This document shows positions 1 through 8,521 of a DNA stretch of 64,000 nucleotides, piece after piece. Each line of letters opens with the position of its first letter. Positions within the stretch are counted from its first letter, which is position 1. The notes beneath the pieces were generated by a model, which ran no database searches, was not told the origin of the DNA, and saw nothing but the letters and a program-made list of their open reading frames with translations. The stretch lies in NCBI RefSeq assembly GCF_018141445.1, contig NZ_CP058649.1, positions 5,537,001 to 5,601,000 of the forward strand. Reading direction: 5' to 3'. The position numbers and the translations under genes are program-made. Origin of the DNA: Vallitalea pronyensis. Lineage in GTDB: Bacteria; Bacillota; Clostridia; Lachnospirales; Vallitaleaceae.

Positions 1-537
1 CTGCTGTTTAATAACAGCTCTCGCTCCGATATGGACGTTCTCTTCGATAACAACATCTCCACAAAGAACTGTCCCAGGTGCAATATGGGCAAATTCACCC
101 ACAATACAATCATGTTCAATAATTGTGCCCGTATTAATAATTGCTCCTTCACCAATTACAGAACCAATATTTATAACTGCATTCTTACCTATAAAAATAC
201 CTCTATCTAATTTTGCATTCTCGCTAACTATTGCAGATGAATCAATAATACTTGGAATATTAAATCCAATCTTCTTAAGCATTTCAAATAATTTTCTCCT
301 TAGTCGAGTATCTCCTATACTGCCAACTGTAATAAATGCGTTCTTATAGCCGTAATTAAACAATTTTTCTAAATCATCATCCGTACCGATTATTTTTCTA
401 TTCAATATTTCTTTACCTAAATTTTCTTTAGTATCAATAATTGCAATATCAGTAAAATTAAATGATGTAATTAATGAATCTAGAACCGATTTACAGTGAC
501 CTCCACCACCTATTAAAAGAATTCTATTATTCATCAT
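1..537 (-). CDS. NeuD/PglD-like sugar acetyltransferase, partial (C-terminus beyond left edge)
   Basis: The 179 visible residues begin MMNNRILLIGGGGH, a PglD/NeuD-type N-terminal nucleotide-sugar-binding fold with the GGGGH turn. From about residue 90 left-handed beta-helix hexapeptide repeats follow (IDSSAIV, AVINIGSVIGEG, IIEHDCIVG, AHIAPG). The His in EHDC sits where the catalytic His of PglD lies. The family N-acetylates 4-amino sugars, or O-acetylates sialic acids, using acetyl-CoA. Next to LegB, LegC and a PtmE-like protein, the likely job is the LegH step (4-N-acetylation of the UDP- or GDP-linked diamino sugar), but O-acetylation of legionaminic or sialic acid cannot be excluded. The start ATGATGAATAA overlaps the stop codon of the upstream gene by 11 nt, so translation is coupled. 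The gene runs off the window, and LegG, LegI and LegF would be expected just beyond. Confidence 0.85.
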   Translation of the reverse strand, partial: MMNNRILLIGGGGHCKSVLDSLITSFNFTDIAIIDTKENLGKEILNRKIIGTDDDLEKLFNYGYKNAFITVGSIGDTRLRRKLFEMLKKIGFNIPSIIDSSAIVSENAKLDRGIFIGKNAVINIGSVIGEGAIINTGTIIEHDCIVGEFAHIAPGTVLCGDVVIEENVHIGARAVIKQQ

Positions 538-1573
538 GTTCTAACCTTCTTCTCATCTCTTCCATTTCATCTAATTGGCCCATATCCAGCCAACTATTTT
601 CTCCAATTGGAAAAACACCAATTCTTTCCCCTTCAGCTTTGTACTTTTCAATGATGTCAGGAAACCCCACTTTCTTGTTTTCTTCAAGATCTTGAATTAT
701 CTTAGGTTCAACAATATACATTCCCGTATTTGTTAAAAATGAAAACTCTGGTTTTTCTTTCATAGATTCAATCTCTCCGTTTTCACCAATCTCTATTACC
801 CCATAAGGTATTCTTATGTTTTTTAGAGAACACACCATAGTTATAAGATTCTTATTTTCAATATGAAATTTATAAATTTTTTCATAATCTTCTTCTATTA
901 ATATATCGCAATTTGACAAGATAAAAGTCGAATTAATCTTACCTTTTAGCAAACTAAGACCTCCACCTGTTCCTAATGGTTCTTCCTCATCAGCATAGTT
1001 GATAGAATACTCTTTGTCTATTTCGTTGAAATATGCTTTAATCATATTTTTTTTATGATTTACTATTAAATGAAATTCTTTTGCTCCCAACTTATGAAAC
1101 CTATTGATGATATGTTCTACAATTGGAATCTCACCTATTGGTATCAAAGGCTTAGGAAGAATTTTCGTATAAGGATATAGTCTCGTCCCTAATCCCCCAG
1201 CCATAACAACTACGGGCACCTCTAGATTCTTTTCTACACCAAATTCTTCTTCATTCCATAATACAACGGAAACGATATCCATATTACTATCTAATACTGG
1301 AAGTCCTTCTATGAAGTTCTCTTTCATATATTCATTCGCATTGCTTTTTTCAGATTCCATTAGATACTTCGGATTATAATTAGCAATATCTTTCACTAAA
1401 GCATCGATATTCCCTTTTTTTAGAATCCAACGTCTAATATCGCCATTTGAAATGGCAGCAATAAACTTATCATTTCTTGTTACAAACAACACTTTTTTAG
1501 AAACTCTATCCAGCTGTTCCATAGCTTCTCTCATTGAAGCTTCTTCATCTATTAAAAAACTATTTATTTTCAT
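527..1573 (-). CDS. CBS-domain sugar-1-phosphate nucleotidyltransferase (PtmE-like)
   Basis: A 348-residue protein in two parts. Residues 1 to about 115 form a tandem CBS pair. From about residue 120 there is a nucleotidyltransferase domain with the signature MAGGLGTRLYPYTK followed by PKPLIP, then the NCDIL metal-binding region. This architecture matches Campylobacter PtmE, which makes GDP-glucosamine from GlcN-1-phosphate at the entry of the legionaminic acid pathway; that assignment is inferred from the family and the neighbouring legB and legC. The nucleotide used (GTP, UTP or CTP) cannot be read from sequence. A GAGGTG ribosome binding site precedes the ATG. It lies 25 nt after the aminotransferase gene and overlaps the acetyltransferase gene. 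Confidence 0.85.
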   Translation of the reverse strand: MKINSFLIDEEASMREAMEQLDRVSKKVLFVTRNDKFIAAISNGDIRRWILKKGNIDALVKDIANYNPKYLMESEKSNANEYMKENFIEGLPVLDSNMDIVSVVLWNEEEFGVEKNLEVPVVVMAGGLGTRLYPYTKILPKPLIPIGEIPIVEHIINRFHKLGAKEFHLIVNHKKNMIKAYFNEIDKEYSINYADEEEPLGTGGGLSLLKGKINSTFILSNCDILIEEDYEKIYKFHIENKNLITMVCSLKNIRIPYGVIEIGENGEIESMKEKPEFSFLTNTGMYIVEPKIIQDLEENKKVGFPDIIEKYKAEGERIGVFPIGENSWLDMGQLDEMEEMRRRLEHDE

Positions 1574-1598
1574 TTTAGCACCTCACCCTAGAGATGAA

Positions 1599-2771
1599 TT
1601 ACACCACCTCTGGTTGTTTTAAACACTCAATAACATATCCAACATCTTCTCCAGAAAGATTAGAGCTACATGGGATATTTATTACCTTGTCCAAATACTG
1701 TTTAGCTTTATTAATCTTATAGGTTTGACTTCCTTCGTATGGTTTTTGATCACTGATCAATCCCCATATTGGTCTTGTCTGGATCTTCTTAGAAGCTAGA
1801 TATTTGATAATTTGGTCTCTATTTAATGCGTATCCTTGGTCTACATATAATGCATAAAACCAATAGTTAGGACGAATACTATCCTTGAAATCTAAAATTC
1901 TCAATCCAGGTATCTTTTGGATTCCATCCCTATAGAAATCATAATTATTCTTTTTATTCTCGATAAAATCTTCTAATTGCTCCAGTTGTCCAAGTCCTAA
2001 GGCTGCCTGAAGGTTCGTCATGCGGTAGTTATAACCAATTTCGTCATGAGTATAGTAAAGCTCATCACTTTTAGCTTGAGTAATAAGATGCTTCGCTCTC
2101 CTCAGAATTTCTTCATTATCTGATACAATCATCCCTCCACCACCGGTGGTCATAATTTTATTTCCATTAAATGAATAGACACCTATGTCTCCGATAGTCC
2201 CAGCGTGCTTACCTTTATATTTCCCTTCAATATAATAAGTACCAATCGCTTCTGTTGCGTCTTCGATTACTCTCAAATTGTACTTATTAGCAACATCAAT
2301 AATACCTTCCATATCAGCCATGTTTCCAAAAACATGAACAACAATTAATGCCTTGATATGCTTTTTACTTGAATTATTAATGAGTTTGCCATTGATAAAT
2401 GTGCATTCATTTACACAAAATTCTTCTAATTTATCTTCATCCATAGTAAGCGAATCATCGCAGTCCATAAAAATTGGTTCTGCGCCAATATACTTAACTG
2501 GATTTACTGCAGCGATAAACGTTAATGTTGGGACAATGACTTCATCAGCTTTTGTAACCCCACAAACTTTAAGTGCGATATGAAGTCCTGATGTCCCATT
2601 TTGACAGGAAACAGCACCTTTGCACTTAGCATACTCTTTTACTTTTATTTCAAAATCATTTACATATGGACCGCCTGTTGATACCCACTCTGTCTCAACT
2701 GCATGCGTTACATACTCTAGCTCTTTTCCTTTTAAGTTGGGGACGGATAGAGGTATGAATTTTTGACTCAT
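1599..2771 (-). CDS. legC: LegC-family PLP aminotransferase
   Basis: A 390-residue DegT/DnrJ/EryC1 sugar aminotransferase. The N-terminus FIPLSVPNLKGKE and the PLP-lysine region SFNGNKIMTTGGGG (about residue 205) are typical of LegC. The enzyme transfers an amino group from glutamate to the 4-keto sugar made by LegB, a cytosolic step towards N,N'-diacetyllegionaminic acid. RVIEDATEAIG carries the conserved Asp that contacts the pyridine nitrogen. A GGAGGTG ribosome binding site sits 6 nt before the ATG, and the gene follows legB by 15 nt. Length is normal for the family. Specificity is inferred from the legB neighbour. Confidence 0.9.
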   Translation of the reverse strand: MSQKFIPLSVPNLKGKELEYVTHAVETEWVSTGGPYVNDFEIKVKEYAKCKGAVSCQNGTSGLHIALKVCGVTKADEVIVPTLTFIAAVNPVKYIGAEPIFMDCDDSLTMDEDKLEEFCVNECTFINGKLINNSSKKHIKALIVVHVFGNMADMEGIIDVANKYNLRVIEDATEAIGTYYIEGKYKGKHAGTIGDIGVYSFNGNKIMTTGGGGMIVSDNEEILRRAKHLITQAKSDELYYTHDEIGYNYRMTNLQAALGLGQLEQLEDFIENKKNNYDFYRDGIQKIPGLRILDFKDSIRPNYWFYALYVDQGYALNRDQIIKYLASKKIQTRPIWGLISDQKPYEGSQTYKINKAKQYLDKVINIPCSSNLSGEDVGYVIECLKQPEVV

Positions 2772-2786
2772 CTTGGCACCTCCAAA

Positions 2787-3767
2787 TTAAATATTGTATA
2801 TATCTGTCTTATACTGATTTAAATTATACTTGAAGAATTCTATGGTTTCTGCCAAGCCCTCTTCAAAGGTATAATTAGGCTTCCAATTGGTCAGTCTCAT
2901 GATTTTCTCGTTGGATCCTAAAAGTCTATTTACTTCACTCTTTTCAGGTCTTAATCTCTGCTCATCAAAAAAAATCTTAGCATTTGGATTAATCTGTCTT
3001 ATCAATTCTTCAGCAAGCTGACCAATAGATATCTCTTGTTGAGTAGCAATATTAATTTCTTCACCTATTGTTTTGTTTGACTTTGCAATTTCAATAAACC
3101 CATTCGCTGTATCCTTTATATAGTTAAAATCTCTGGTTGGTGTCAATGAGCCAAGTTCGATTTCTTGTTTCCCTGCTAGAAGCTGTGTAATAATTGTTGG
3201 AATTACAGCTCTTGCTGATTGTCTTGGTCCATATGTGTTAAATGGACGAACGATTGTAATTGGCATATTAAAGCTACGATAGAAGGACTCCGCTAAACGA
3301 TCTGCACCAATTTTTGTTGCAGAATAAGGGGATTGTCCTTGGTATGGATGCTTTTCATCAATAGGAACATATTGAGCAGTTCCATATACTTCTGATGTTG
3401 ATGTTATCAATAGTCTTGAAGTATTTAGGTCTCTTGCTGCTTGCAGTACATTAAGTGTACCCTTAATATTTGTGTCTACATAAGTATCTGGCGAATGATA
3501 GCTAAATGGGATAGCAATCAATGCAGCAAGATGAAACACCTCGTCCACGCCCTTCATTGATTCTCTGACCCCATTTGAATCTCTTACATCCCCAGTAAAT
3601 ACTTCTACATCTTTCATTATGTCTTTAGGAAGTGTATCCAACCACCCCCAAGAATTAAATGAGTTATAATATGCAAAAGCTTTCACCTTATGACCTTGCT
3701 TGACTAACTCTTCTGTTAAGTGACTTCCAATAAACCCGTCTGCACCAGTAATTAAGATTTTTTTCAT
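2787..3767 (-). CDS. legB: LegB-family NAD-dependent sugar 4,6-dehydratase
   Basis: A 326-residue extended short-chain dehydrogenase. The N-terminal TGADGFIGSHL is the Rossmann NAD site, STSEVYGTA contains the active-site Ser/Thr, and YSATKIGAD is the YxxxK catalytic pair (about residues 150-154). RPFNTYGPRQS is the sugar-binding stretch. The protein closely matches what is annotated as LegB, which removes water from GDP- or UDP-GlcNAc to give the 4-keto-6-deoxy sugar, the first dedicated step of legionaminic acid synthesis. The ribosome binding site is AAAGGAAA. It lies between the UDP-glucose-type dehydrogenase and legC in a tight operon. Confidence 0.92.
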   Translation of the reverse strand: MKKILITGADGFIGSHLTEELVKQGHKVKAFAYYNSFNSWGWLDTLPKDIMKDVEVFTGDVRDSNGVRESMKGVDEVFHLAALIAIPFSYHSPDTYVDTNIKGTLNVLQAARDLNTSRLLITSTSEVYGTAQYVPIDEKHPYQGQSPYSATKIGADRLAESFYRSFNMPITIVRPFNTYGPRQSARAVIPTIITQLLAGKQEIELGSLTPTRDFNYIKDTANGFIEIAKSNKTIGEEINIATQQEISIGQLAEELIRQINPNAKIFFDEQRLRPEKSEVNRLLGSNEKIMRLTNWKPNYTFEEGLAETIEFFKYNLNQYKTDIYNI

Positions 3768-3782
3768 ATAAACATTTCCTTT

Positions 3783-4949
3783 CTAATCTCTACTAAATAA
3801 ATCTCTTGTATATACCTTTTCCTCCACATCATTAATCTCATCTGATAATCTGTTCGCAACAATAACGTCTGCAATCATTTTAAACTTTTCAAAATCTTTA
3901 ATGACTCTTGAATGATAGAAATCATCCTCTTTCAGAGCTGGCTCATATACAACTACTTCAATGCCTTTAGCCTTTATACGTTTCATAACTCCCTGTATTG
4001 CAGATTGACGGAAGTTGTCAGAATCCATCTTCATAGTTAACCTGTAAATACCAACTATCTTTGGATTTCTCTTAATAATCATATCAGCAATATGATCTTT
4101 TCTCGTTCTATTTGCGTCTACGATTGCTGACATAATATTTTGAGGTACATCTTGATAATTTGCCAATAATTGCTTTGTATCCTTTGGTAAGCAATAACCT
4201 CCATAACCAAATGAAGGGTTATTGTAGTGATTTCCTATACGTGGGTCAAGGCCAGCCCCCATAATAATCTGTTGCGTATTAAGACCTCTAACTTCTGCGT
4301 AAGAATCTAGCTCATTAAAGAAAGCCACCCTCATTGCAAGATATGTATTTGCAAAAAGTTTAATAGCTTCTGCTTCTGTTGCTTCTGTGTAGAGGATTGG
4401 AATATCTTTCTTGATTGCACCTTGGGCTAAAAGCTCAGCGAACACTTTTGCCCTTTCAGATTGTTCACCCACTACAATTCTTGAAGGGTAAAGGTTGTCA
4501 TATAAGGCTTTTCCTTCTCTCAAAAACTCGGGCGAAAACATAATGTTTTCAGTATCAAACATTTCTTTTACTCTTTCTGTATATCCAACAGGTACCGTAG
4601 ATTTAATAACCATCACAGCATCTGGATTAATCGAAAGTACACTTGCTATTACCGCCTCAACTGTTCTTGTATTGAAATAATTCTTCTCTGGATCATAATT
4701 TGTCGGTGTTGAAATTATAACATACTCTGCATCTTTAAATGCAATATAATTATCAGTCGTAGCTAGCAAATTCAAATCTTTAGTATCTAAATATTCTTCA
4801 ATATCAGTATCAATGATTGGAGATTTCTTAGCGTTAATCAAATCAACCTTATCTTGAATTATATCAAGTGCTATAATTTCATTATTTTGAGCCAAAAGAA
4901 CAGCATTTGATAAACCTACATATCCTGTACCTGCTATAGTAATCTTCAT
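3783..4949 (-). CDS. UDP-glucose/UDP-sugar 6-dehydrogenase
   Basis: A 388-residue UDP-glucose/GDP-mannose dehydrogenase family enzyme. N-terminal MKITIAGTGYVGLSNA is the NAD site, IKSTVPVGYT lies in the middle, and FGYGGYCLPKDT carries the catalytic Cys (about residue 255). It oxidises the C6 alcohol of a UDP-sugar twice to give a uronic acid, usually UDP-glucuronate, used in capsule-like polymers. The longest frame begins at a GTG inside the Shine-Dalgarno sequence GAGGTGG; the ATG 9 nt later is correctly spaced and gives the normal family length, so I use it. The short Ugd form resembles streptococcal HasB. Substrate is inferred. Confidence 0.87.
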   Translation of the reverse strand: MKITIAGTGYVGLSNAVLLAQNNEIIALDIIQDKVDLINAKKSPIIDTDIEEYLDTKDLNLLATTDNYIAFKDAEYVIISTPTNYDPEKNYFNTRTVEAVIASVLSINPDAVMVIKSTVPVGYTERVKEMFDTENIMFSPEFLREGKALYDNLYPSRIVVGEQSERAKVFAELLAQGAIKKDIPILYTEATEAEAIKLFANTYLAMRVAFFNELDSYAEVRGLNTQQIIMGAGLDPRIGNHYNNPSFGYGGYCLPKDTKQLLANYQDVPQNIMSAIVDANRTRKDHIADMIIKRNPKIVGIYRLTMKMDSDNFRQSAIQGVMKRIKAKGIEVVVYEPALKEDDFYHSRVIKDFEKFKMIADVIVANRLSDEINDVEEKVYTRDLFSRD

Positions 4950-4969
4950 TATATCCACCTCTAATTAAA

Positions 4970-5905
4970 TTAATATCTCTCAAGACGTCGATTCTTTATT
5001 AATTTCACAACGTGAGCAGAAAGTTCTTTCATACTGTATGATGGAGATGTGCAAATTGCTAAAAATAAATTACTTAGAGCAATCCTATTATTTCCACTTC
5101 TTTTACCTACAACTGCCATAACTGCGTGATGTCTAAATTTTACATATCGTTTTTGTTTTGAAGAAAGTTTAGGAAAATATTTCTGTTTAAATTGAAAAAG
5201 TTCAACTTCTTTATCCAATTTAATTTGTCCTACAGAAATTCTTTCACCACCATGAATATACTGAATAACTCTAGCAACAGGTAAATAACCTATTTTTATA
5301 TTGTTTTCAATAGCCTTTAACATTAACATAAATTCTTGTCCCACTTGAACATCATCAAAACCACCAATATTCAGAATACTTTGTCTTTTGAACATGTATG
5401 TAGCTGTAGGAGTAAGATGATGCATAATATGTTGCTTCAGCAATTCTACATTAGATAAGTGCTTAATATACTTATGCTCTCTATAATCAATCAGCTTACC
5501 TTTAGTATTGTGGAAACGAACATCTGTAAATGTTAAATCGTAATTATCTTTAATCATAAACTCAAGTTGTAGTTGAATTTTGTCTGACAAATATATGTCA
5601 TCATCATCTAAAAAAGTAATAAAATCCCCTGTCGCCTTGAAAACACCTTCATTTCTAGCTAATGCACCACCCATATTTTTATAATTCTTGATATAAACAA
5701 TTTTTTTATTAGCTTCATACTTTTGCATCTTTTCTTCAGTTGCTTTTCTAGAATCCGAACTAGGGTCATTATCATCTACTACTATAACTTCAATATTTGT
5801 GTGACTCTGATTAAGAATGGATTCTATAGCTCTTTCGAGAAATTGACTCCTTTTATAAGTAGGAACAATTACACTTACTTTATAGCTACTATTATCAATA
5901 TTCAT
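4970..5905 (-). CDS. Family 2 glycosyltransferase
   Basis: A 311-residue GT-A glycosyltransferase. KVSVIVPTYKRSQFLERAIES opens the nucleotide-binding domain. VVDDNDPSS and FLDDDDIYLSDK give the two acidic motifs, the second supplying the metal-binding DxD. The C-terminal third is basic and may sit against the membrane; no transmembrane helix is obvious. It would add one sugar to the lipid-linked glycan started by the priming transferase at 6256-6834; donor and acceptor are unknown. The longest frame begins at a GTG within AGAGGTGG, and the ATG at 5905, 5 nt after that site, is preferred. That ATG overlaps the stop of the decayed epimerase upstream (ATGA). Confidence 0.85.
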   Translation of the reverse strand: MNIDNSSYKVSVIVPTYKRSQFLERAIESILNQSHTNIEVIVVDDNDPSSDSRKATEEKMQKYEANKKIVYIKNYKNMGGALARNEGVFKATGDFITFLDDDDIYLSDKIQLQLEFMIKDNYDLTFTDVRFHNTKGKLIDYREHKYIKHLSNVELLKQHIMHHLTPTATYMFKRQSILNIGGFDDVQVGQEFMLMLKAIENNIKIGYLPVARVIQYIHGGERISVGQIKLDKEVELFQFKQKYFPKLSSKQKRYVKFRHHAVMAVVGKRSGNNRIALSNLFLAICTSPSYSMKELSAHVVKLIKNRRLERY

Positions 5906-6211
5906 AAACTCCACCTCTCTGTCCGCTCAATATATTCTTCAAACGAACAAGTCTCATAATCATATTCTATCCTATGACCACCTGACATCTTAATGTCATA
6001 AGTAAATGATCCAAACACTTTACCAAACTTTTCAAATAAACCTTAAAAGTATCATTCGCTAAGTCACTTAGCATACTTTCAGCTTCTAATTATGAATGAC
6101 TTCCTATCATATCAATGGTTGTCTACCCTTATACTTCTCAGACCACTGGCTAACTCAATTATCAAATGAAGTTTTTATATAACTTCCTCCTGTAATCAAT
6201 ATTCTTTTTAT
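5902..6211 (-). pseudogene. Decayed NAD-dependent epimerase/dehydratase remnant
   Basis: No long frame exists here, but two ends of a gene remain. At the upstream end a good AGAGGTG ribosome binding site is followed, 8 nt on, by ATA (6211-6209) where ATG is expected. The frame then reads IKRILITGGSYIKTSFDN-stop-VSQWSEKYK, which resembles the start of short-chain epimerases (KRILITGxxSYIGTSFxxW). At the downstream end an open frame reads LFEKFGKVFGSFTYD and SFEEYIERTERWSL, ending in TGA overlapping the next ATG. That tail resembles the C-terminus of the same epimerase group (from memory, not searched). The middle, about 700 nt of an intact gene, is missing. I infer point mutations plus an internal deletion. 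Confidence 0.55.
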
Positions 6212-6255
6212 ATTTAAGACACCTCTTTTACTCTAATATAGGTCAATCAAACACT

Positions 6256-6834
6256 TCACTTGTCTATATATTTTTCTTCCCCAAATAGCACAACACCAAC
6301 GGTTCTAAAGATAATCTTGATATCAAGCCATAAACTGTAATGTTCCACATAATAAACGTCATGCTTATATCTATCCTGTAGGTCCAAATGAATATTTCCG
6401 CTCACCTGAGCCAGCCCAGTCATACCAGGCTTCATATTAAGCCTCTTTGAAATCTCGTCATTGTACTCTTCGAGAGAAGCAATCCTCTCAGGTCTTGGAC
6501 CAACAAGGCTCATTTCACCCTTTAGAACGTTTAGTACCTGTGGAATCTCATCTATCTTTGTCCTTCTTAAAAGCTTACCAATGCAAGTTACTCTATCATC
6601 ATCTTTCATAACTTCTTGCCTTTTAATCATCTTCTCAGATCCAGGTTTCATGGTTCTAAATTTATAGACTTTAAAGATCTTCTTGTATTGACCAGGTCTA
6701 TCTTGCAAAAAGAAAATAGGTCCTTCTGAAGTGGCTTTAATTAAAATGGCAACTGTAACCCACATAGGTAATAATACTACTAATACTATTAATGAAAGAA
6801 TGATATCTATTAATCTTTTAATTGCTTTCTGCAT
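6256..6834 (-). CDS. Priming undecaprenyl-phosphate sugar phosphotransferase (bacterial sugar transferase family)
   Basis: A 192-residue PglC/WcaJ-C-terminal type enzyme. One N-terminal hydrophobic membrane segment (about residues 8-30, IDIILSLIVLVVLLPMW) is followed by the family signature: GPIFFLQDRPGQ, VYKFRTM, LRRTKIDEIPQ, MSLVGPRPE. It moves a sugar-1-phosphate from a UDP-sugar to undecaprenyl phosphate at the inner face of the membrane and so starts the repeat unit of the glycan. It is the short form lacking the extra N-terminal helices of WcaJ. The ribosome binding site GAGGGG overlaps the stop of the formyltransferase gene upstream (2 nt apart), so the two are one transcript. The sugar used is unknown. 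Confidence 0.9.
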   Translation of the reverse strand: MQKAIKRLIDIILSLIVLVVLLPMWVTVAILIKATSEGPIFFLQDRPGQYKKIFKVYKFRTMKPGSEKMIKRQEVMKDDDRVTCIGKLLRRTKIDEIPQVLNVLKGEMSLVGPRPERIASLEEYNDEISKRLNMKPGMTGLAQVSGNIHLDLQDRYKHDVYYVEHYSLWLDIKIIFRTVGVVLFGEEKYIDK

Positions 6835-6836
6835 CT

Positions 6837-7658
6837 CTACCCCTCATTTTCATAATCGATTGGTGTTAAGTACCCATCGCTTAGTTTTATTTCTCCTTCA
6901 TCTGGGTCAACCTTAGCTGACCAAATCCTTATTACTTTATCTCTATCTTTATAAAAAGCTCCTGGATAAGGATGTGTAACTGCTCTAACCAGTTTATCTG
7001 CTTCATCCATTTTCATTGAACTTAATAGCTCACCATCATCGGGTTTCCTACCTGACCACTCAGTCGCTTTAGATTCATCTTGTTTCTTCAATACCACCCT
7101 ATCATTTACAATGTCATCCCAGTATTTTGCAATCAACTCTACATGCATCTCATCAACCTTTTTATAAAGGTCTGTTGCTGTAGTATTTTCATTAATCTTA
7201 ATAACATCCTGACCAATAATGTCACCAGTATCTACACCTTCATCAAGCTTAAACATTGTAACCCCAGTCTTATCTTTTCCTTTGATAATAGCCCAAGGAA
7301 TAGCTGCCCTACCTCTACCTACCGGTAGAAGCGTTGGATGCATTCCAATACATCCATTAATTGGTGTTTCAATCACTTCTTTCTTTGCAATCTGTGACCA
7401 ACCAATAATGAAAAGCCAATCAATTTCATGTTCCTTTAAAGCTTCAATTACCTTTGGATCGTTGATGTTATTGATTTTAAGCAGAGGAGCATTCTCTCTT
7501 TCTGCTACTTCATCAAGATAAATTCTTCCTGATTTATTCTTAGCCTTTTCATCTTTTAATGTGATGAGAAGATCTAGTTTACCACCAATTTTGTATATTT
7601 CTTCAATACAACTTAGCCCCAATTGAACACAAGTTGTGAATGCAATTTTCTTCTTCAT
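6837..7658 (-). CDS. Sugar N-formyltransferase (Fmt-like)
   Basis: A 273-residue formyl-transfer fold protein. The active-site region is GCIGMHPTLLP (His107) followed by RGRAAIPWAI, and DEGVDTGDII gives the catalytic Asp (about 143). Homologues transfer a formyl group from N10-formyl-tetrahydrofolate to an amino sugar. In most family members an Asn lies two residues before the catalytic His; here that position is Gly105, with Asn101 further upstream. It lacks the tRNA-binding C-terminal domain of methionyl-tRNA formyltransferase and lies in a glycan operon, so a nucleotide-sugar substrate is more likely than Met-tRNA. It pairs with the PIG-L deacetylase upstream (41 nt gap), which could supply the free amine. 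Confidence 0.8.
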   Translation of the reverse strand: MKKKIAFTTCVQLGLSCIEEIYKIGGKLDLLITLKDEKAKNKSGRIYLDEVAERENAPLLKINNINDPKVIEALKEHEIDWLFIIGWSQIAKKEVIETPINGCIGMHPTLLPVGRGRAAIPWAIIKGKDKTGVTMFKLDEGVDTGDIIGQDVIKINENTTATDLYKKVDEMHVELIAKYWDDIVNDRVVLKKQDESKATEWSGRKPDDGELLSSMKMDEADKLVRAVTHPYPGAFYKDRDKVIRIWSAKVDPDEGEIKLSDGYLTPIDYENEG

Positions 7659-7699
7659 AATTTCAATTCCTCTCCAATTGATGTTAATTTTACTAGAAA

Positions 7700-8380
7700 T
7701 TAAAACCCTCTTCTAAACGCACTTTCAAAGCTTTCAGCATAAACCATACCAGCTTGTCCACCTCTATAAGCTGCAAGACCTTTTAAGGCTTCATTACTTC
7801 TAGGATGTGGATACGGTCTCATTACTCCTCTGTACTTAGAGAGAGCTTCTATCTTCTTATCTACAGCTTCCTCTGCAATCTCGATAAATGTATTTGGATT
7901 AAACTGATTCAAAGATTTATTTAGTGCCCATTCAGTTGCAGAAGGTACTTCCATGAAGAGTAATTCCTTTAAGGGACTAACTTCTGGTCTTCGTTGAAAA
8001 AGTCTCACTGCAGCTTGGCATGCAAGAGACGTATGTAAGTGATCATTATTTAAATCAGCTGGATGATGTGTAAATACAACTTGTGATCCAGTTTCCTCGA
8101 TTGCCTTTTCTATGAATTGAACCAATTTGAGATGAGGTACTGTATTGAATTCGATATTTGGGAATTCGCCTTTAATGACTCTATTAACGCCTAGTATGCT
8201 TAATGAGCCATTAACATCCTCTTGAAGCTCTTCTGTCGTTGGTCTATGATTTCTAGCATTTACTTCTCCAGACATAATACATACATTTACCGTATGACCT
8301 TCCTGTGCTAACTTATACATAGTGGCTCCTGCGCCTAAAACTTCATCATCTGGATGTGCTATTACTACTAAGTAATTCAT
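7700..8380 (-). CDS. PIG-L family N-acetylsugar deacetylase
   Basis: A 226-residue LmbE/PIG-L enzyme. The N-terminus NYLVVIAHPDDE carries the metal-binding AHPDDE motif (His9, Asp11, Asp12), and FTHHPADLNNDH contributes the third ligand (HxxDxxxDH pattern, about residue 105). The family uses zinc to remove acetyl groups from GlcNAc-type sugars. Directly followed by an N-formyltransferase gene, it probably turns an N-acetyl sugar into an amine that is then formylated. A GCGAGG ribosome binding site precedes the ATG. It is the first enzyme gene after the regulator at 8522-9082, with a 141 nt gap in which I see no clear hairpin. Confidence 0.87.
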   Translation of the reverse strand: MNYLVVIAHPDDEVLGAGATMYKLAQEGHTVNVCIMSGEVNARNHRPTTEELQEDVNGSLSILGVNRVIKGEFPNIEFNTVPHLKLVQFIEKAIEETGSQVVFTHHPADLNNDHLHTSLACQAAVRLFQRRPEVSPLKELLFMEVPSATEWALNKSLNQFNPNTFIEIAEEAVDKKIEALSKYRGVMRPYPHPRSNEALKGLAAYRGGQAGMVYAESFESAFRRGF

Positions 8381-8521
8381 CTTTCATACCTCGCTTCATG
8401 TAATGTAATTTCCTATATAAATACAATCGCTCCTTTTATGAACACCTTGATTTCTTAATTTATGTATTTAGTTGGATAATCACATCGTTCTTATTTCAAA
8501 TAAAATCTTACTCTATCTATT

